Shown here one piece after another: positions 63,022 to 64,000 of a stretch of DNA of 64,000 nucleotides. Under the pieces are notes generated by a model. That model had not been told where the DNA came from and made no database searches. It saw nothing but the letters and a program-made list of their open reading frames with translations. The stretch spans positions 85,149-149,148 of the forward strand of contig JAQCHZ010000005.1 in NCBI GenBank assembly GCA_027618835.1, given 5' to 3'. Source of the stretch: Chloroflexota bacterium. Its GTDB lineage: Bacteria > Chloroflexota > Dehalococcoidia > Lucifugimonadales > Lucifugimonadaceae. Both the position numbers and the translations under genes were made by a program. How positions within the stretch are numbered: position 1 is the stretch's first letter; each line of letters starts with the position of its first letter.

Positions 63022-64000
63022 TTACTCGTCGTATTCAAAGTTCTTCGTCGGCTTCGTCATGATCGCCAAAGCCAGCCCCATGAGCGAGAAGACTGTTACC
63101 AGCATGTAGGCGTATCGCCAGCCGTTCATGAACGAATCGCTGGCTGCCTTGTTGCCGGTGATGTCGCTGAGCGGGATATCAAACCCGTCAGCGACCATTA
63201 CGCCCACAACAACGGCTGATGCTACCGCCTGCCCTGCCACGTTTCCAACGTTCCTCGTTAAGTTCGTCAAAGCTCCGACAACACCGAACGATTCTTTTGA
63301 AACGCTACCAAGAATCGTGCTGTTGTTAGGCACTCCCCATAGCCCCATAGCAATTCCGTTCGCCAACAGTACGAGGCTAACAATCCAGAACGAGGTTGCG
63401 CTGGTAAACACCATGAATGCAACTGCTGTTGCGACGAGCATTGCGAATCCAACGACAGTAAAACGTCGCTCTCCGATCTTGTCGCCCATGCGACCCGACG
63501 AACTTGCCGCTGCCGCCATTCCCAAAGATGTGAGGAACAAGATTCCTCCAGCTGCAGCTTCTTCGATGTTACGAAGGCTTATCAGGTAAATCGGCATCAA
63601 GAATCTGACAGTTGTCGTGCCCAAGAACCCCAAGAACCGTGTCGCAATCGCCATCGAGAACATGATGTTCTTGAACATTCTTAGGTCGAGCATCGGAGAG
63701 GAAGACTTAAGCTCCCACCGGATGAAGAACGCGAACAGTAGTACAGCCGAGATCGATCCGCCAAGAATCAACGGCGACAGTATCGAAACGTCGAACGGAT
63801 TATTGATGAGGATTACAACGATGATGATCATCAATCCGGAAACGATTGCGCCCGTCCAGTCAAAGTTCGGCTTTGCGCCAGTTCGCTGCTGGCTGACAAC
63901 TTTTTCGTCGAGGATGAAGTAGCCGGCAATAAACGCTATTCCAATCGGGATTGTCAGCACCAAGAACAGTGTCTCCCACGAGAAAAACTGCAACCACAGT
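63022..64000 (-). CDS. MFS transporter, DHA2-like (5' part outside window)
   Basis: The frame stays open to the window edge, so the N-terminus is missing. The visible 323 residues hold about nine helices and resemble the C-terminal part of EmrB/QacA-type (14-TM, DHA2) exporters, with PMLDLRMFKNIMFSMAI and the GRMGDKIGERRF loop. It probably exports drugs or metabolites by proton exchange; substrate unknown. It is convergent with the fusion gene, 12 nt away. Confidence 0.85.
   Translation of the reverse strand, partial: LWLQFFSWETLFLVLTIPIGIAFIAGYFILDEKVVSQQRTGAKPNFDWTGAIVSGLMIIIVVILINNPFDVSILSPLILGGSISAVLLFAFFIRWELKSSSPMLDLRMFKNIMFSMAIATRFLGFLGTTTVRFLMPIYLISLRNIEEAAAGGILFLTSLGMAAAASSSGRMGDKIGERRFTVVGFAMLVATAVAFMVFTSATSFWIVSLVLLANGIAMGLWGVPNNSTILGSVSKESFGVVGALTNLTRNVGNVAGQAVASAVVVGVMVADGFDIPLSDITGNKAASDSFMNGWRYAYMLVTVFSLMGLALAIMTKPTKNFEYDE

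Noticed and set aside
1..64000. An alternative genetic code with TAA reassigned, to explain the two in-frame TAA codons
   Set aside because: Many intact genes in the window, such as uvrB, end correctly at TAA, and TAG and TGA also end genes. The standard code fits.

Overview
The window looks like a chromosomal segment of a free-living marine bacterium, most plausibly a member of the SAR202 cluster of Chloroflexota. This is an inference, not a search result. It rests on the paralogue load: three intact enolase-superfamily dehydratases plus one remnant, four SMP-30/gluconolactonase proteins, a creatininase, a GH4 enzyme, a UxuA-like protein, a sulfatase and a DUF362 protein, in a genome of moderate GC. 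Genes are densely packed, with many 1-8 bp start/stop overlaps and frequent GTG/TTG starts. All three stop codons end normal genes, so the code is standard. No rRNA, complete tRNA, CRISPR array, transposase or phage module was seen.

Layout. 1-4.9 kb: a DUF402 gene broken by an in-frame stop, uvrB, a glucarate-dehydratase remnant joined to a truncated hypothetical gene, and an Fe-S maturation pair (SufT-like and Mrp-like). 4.9-9.6 kb: a zinc-ribbon membrane protein, an NAD(P) oxidoreductase, a SelA-like PLP enzyme, a degenerate alpha/beta hydrolase and an SMP-30 protein. 9.8-15 kb: a replication block, rplI - terminator - dnaB - DnaD-like - tandem-AAA helicase loader - HIT protein. 15-16 kb: two paralogous small membrane proteins, one frameshifted. 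16-25.3 kb: a sugar-acid island with two divergent enolase-superfamily genes around a palindromic operator candidate, creatininase, a dehydrogenase/GH4 pair, a ceramidase-like protein lacking its usual metal motif, and two SMP-30 proteins. 25.4-31.7 kb: a pentose-phosphate operon rpiB-tal-pgi-DUF2090-HAD-gnd. 31.7-37.9 kb: gluconokinase, a third enolase-superfamily protein, a small NIPSNAP-like protein and the three-gene proton-translocating transhydrogenase operon. 37.9-39.4 kb: two short-chain epimerase-like proteins.

39.5-43.3 kb holds a nuclease-fold lipoprotein and then five paralogues of a lipoprotein family I do not recognise. 43.4-49.8 kb is a complete dipeptide/oligopeptide-type ABC transporter, with the binding protein divergent from the permease and ATPase genes. 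49.8-64 kb carries a DipZ-like thioredoxin lipoprotein, an SMP-30 protein, a frameshifted DUF362 ferredoxin-like protein with a His-rich tail, an epimerase, a polytopic membrane protein with an in-frame TAA, a bicupin, a UxuA-like enzyme, a sulfatase, a 1076-residue permease/FG-GAP/ASPIC fusion with a small membrane partner, and the 3' part of an MFS transporter cut by the window edge.

A coherent reading is sugar-acid and sulfated-glycan scavenging. Sulfatase and GH4 would release sugars, SMP-30 lactonases open aldonolactones, dehydratases process the acids, and gluconokinase plus Gnd feed the pentose-phosphate genes. The transhydrogenase would then balance NADH and NADPH. Most distinctive are the five-member lipoprotein family, the permease-FG-GAP-ASPIC fusion, the duplicated helicase loader with its long gene overlap, and five interrupted or fused gene remnants in 64 kb, which may be real decay, recoding or assembly error.
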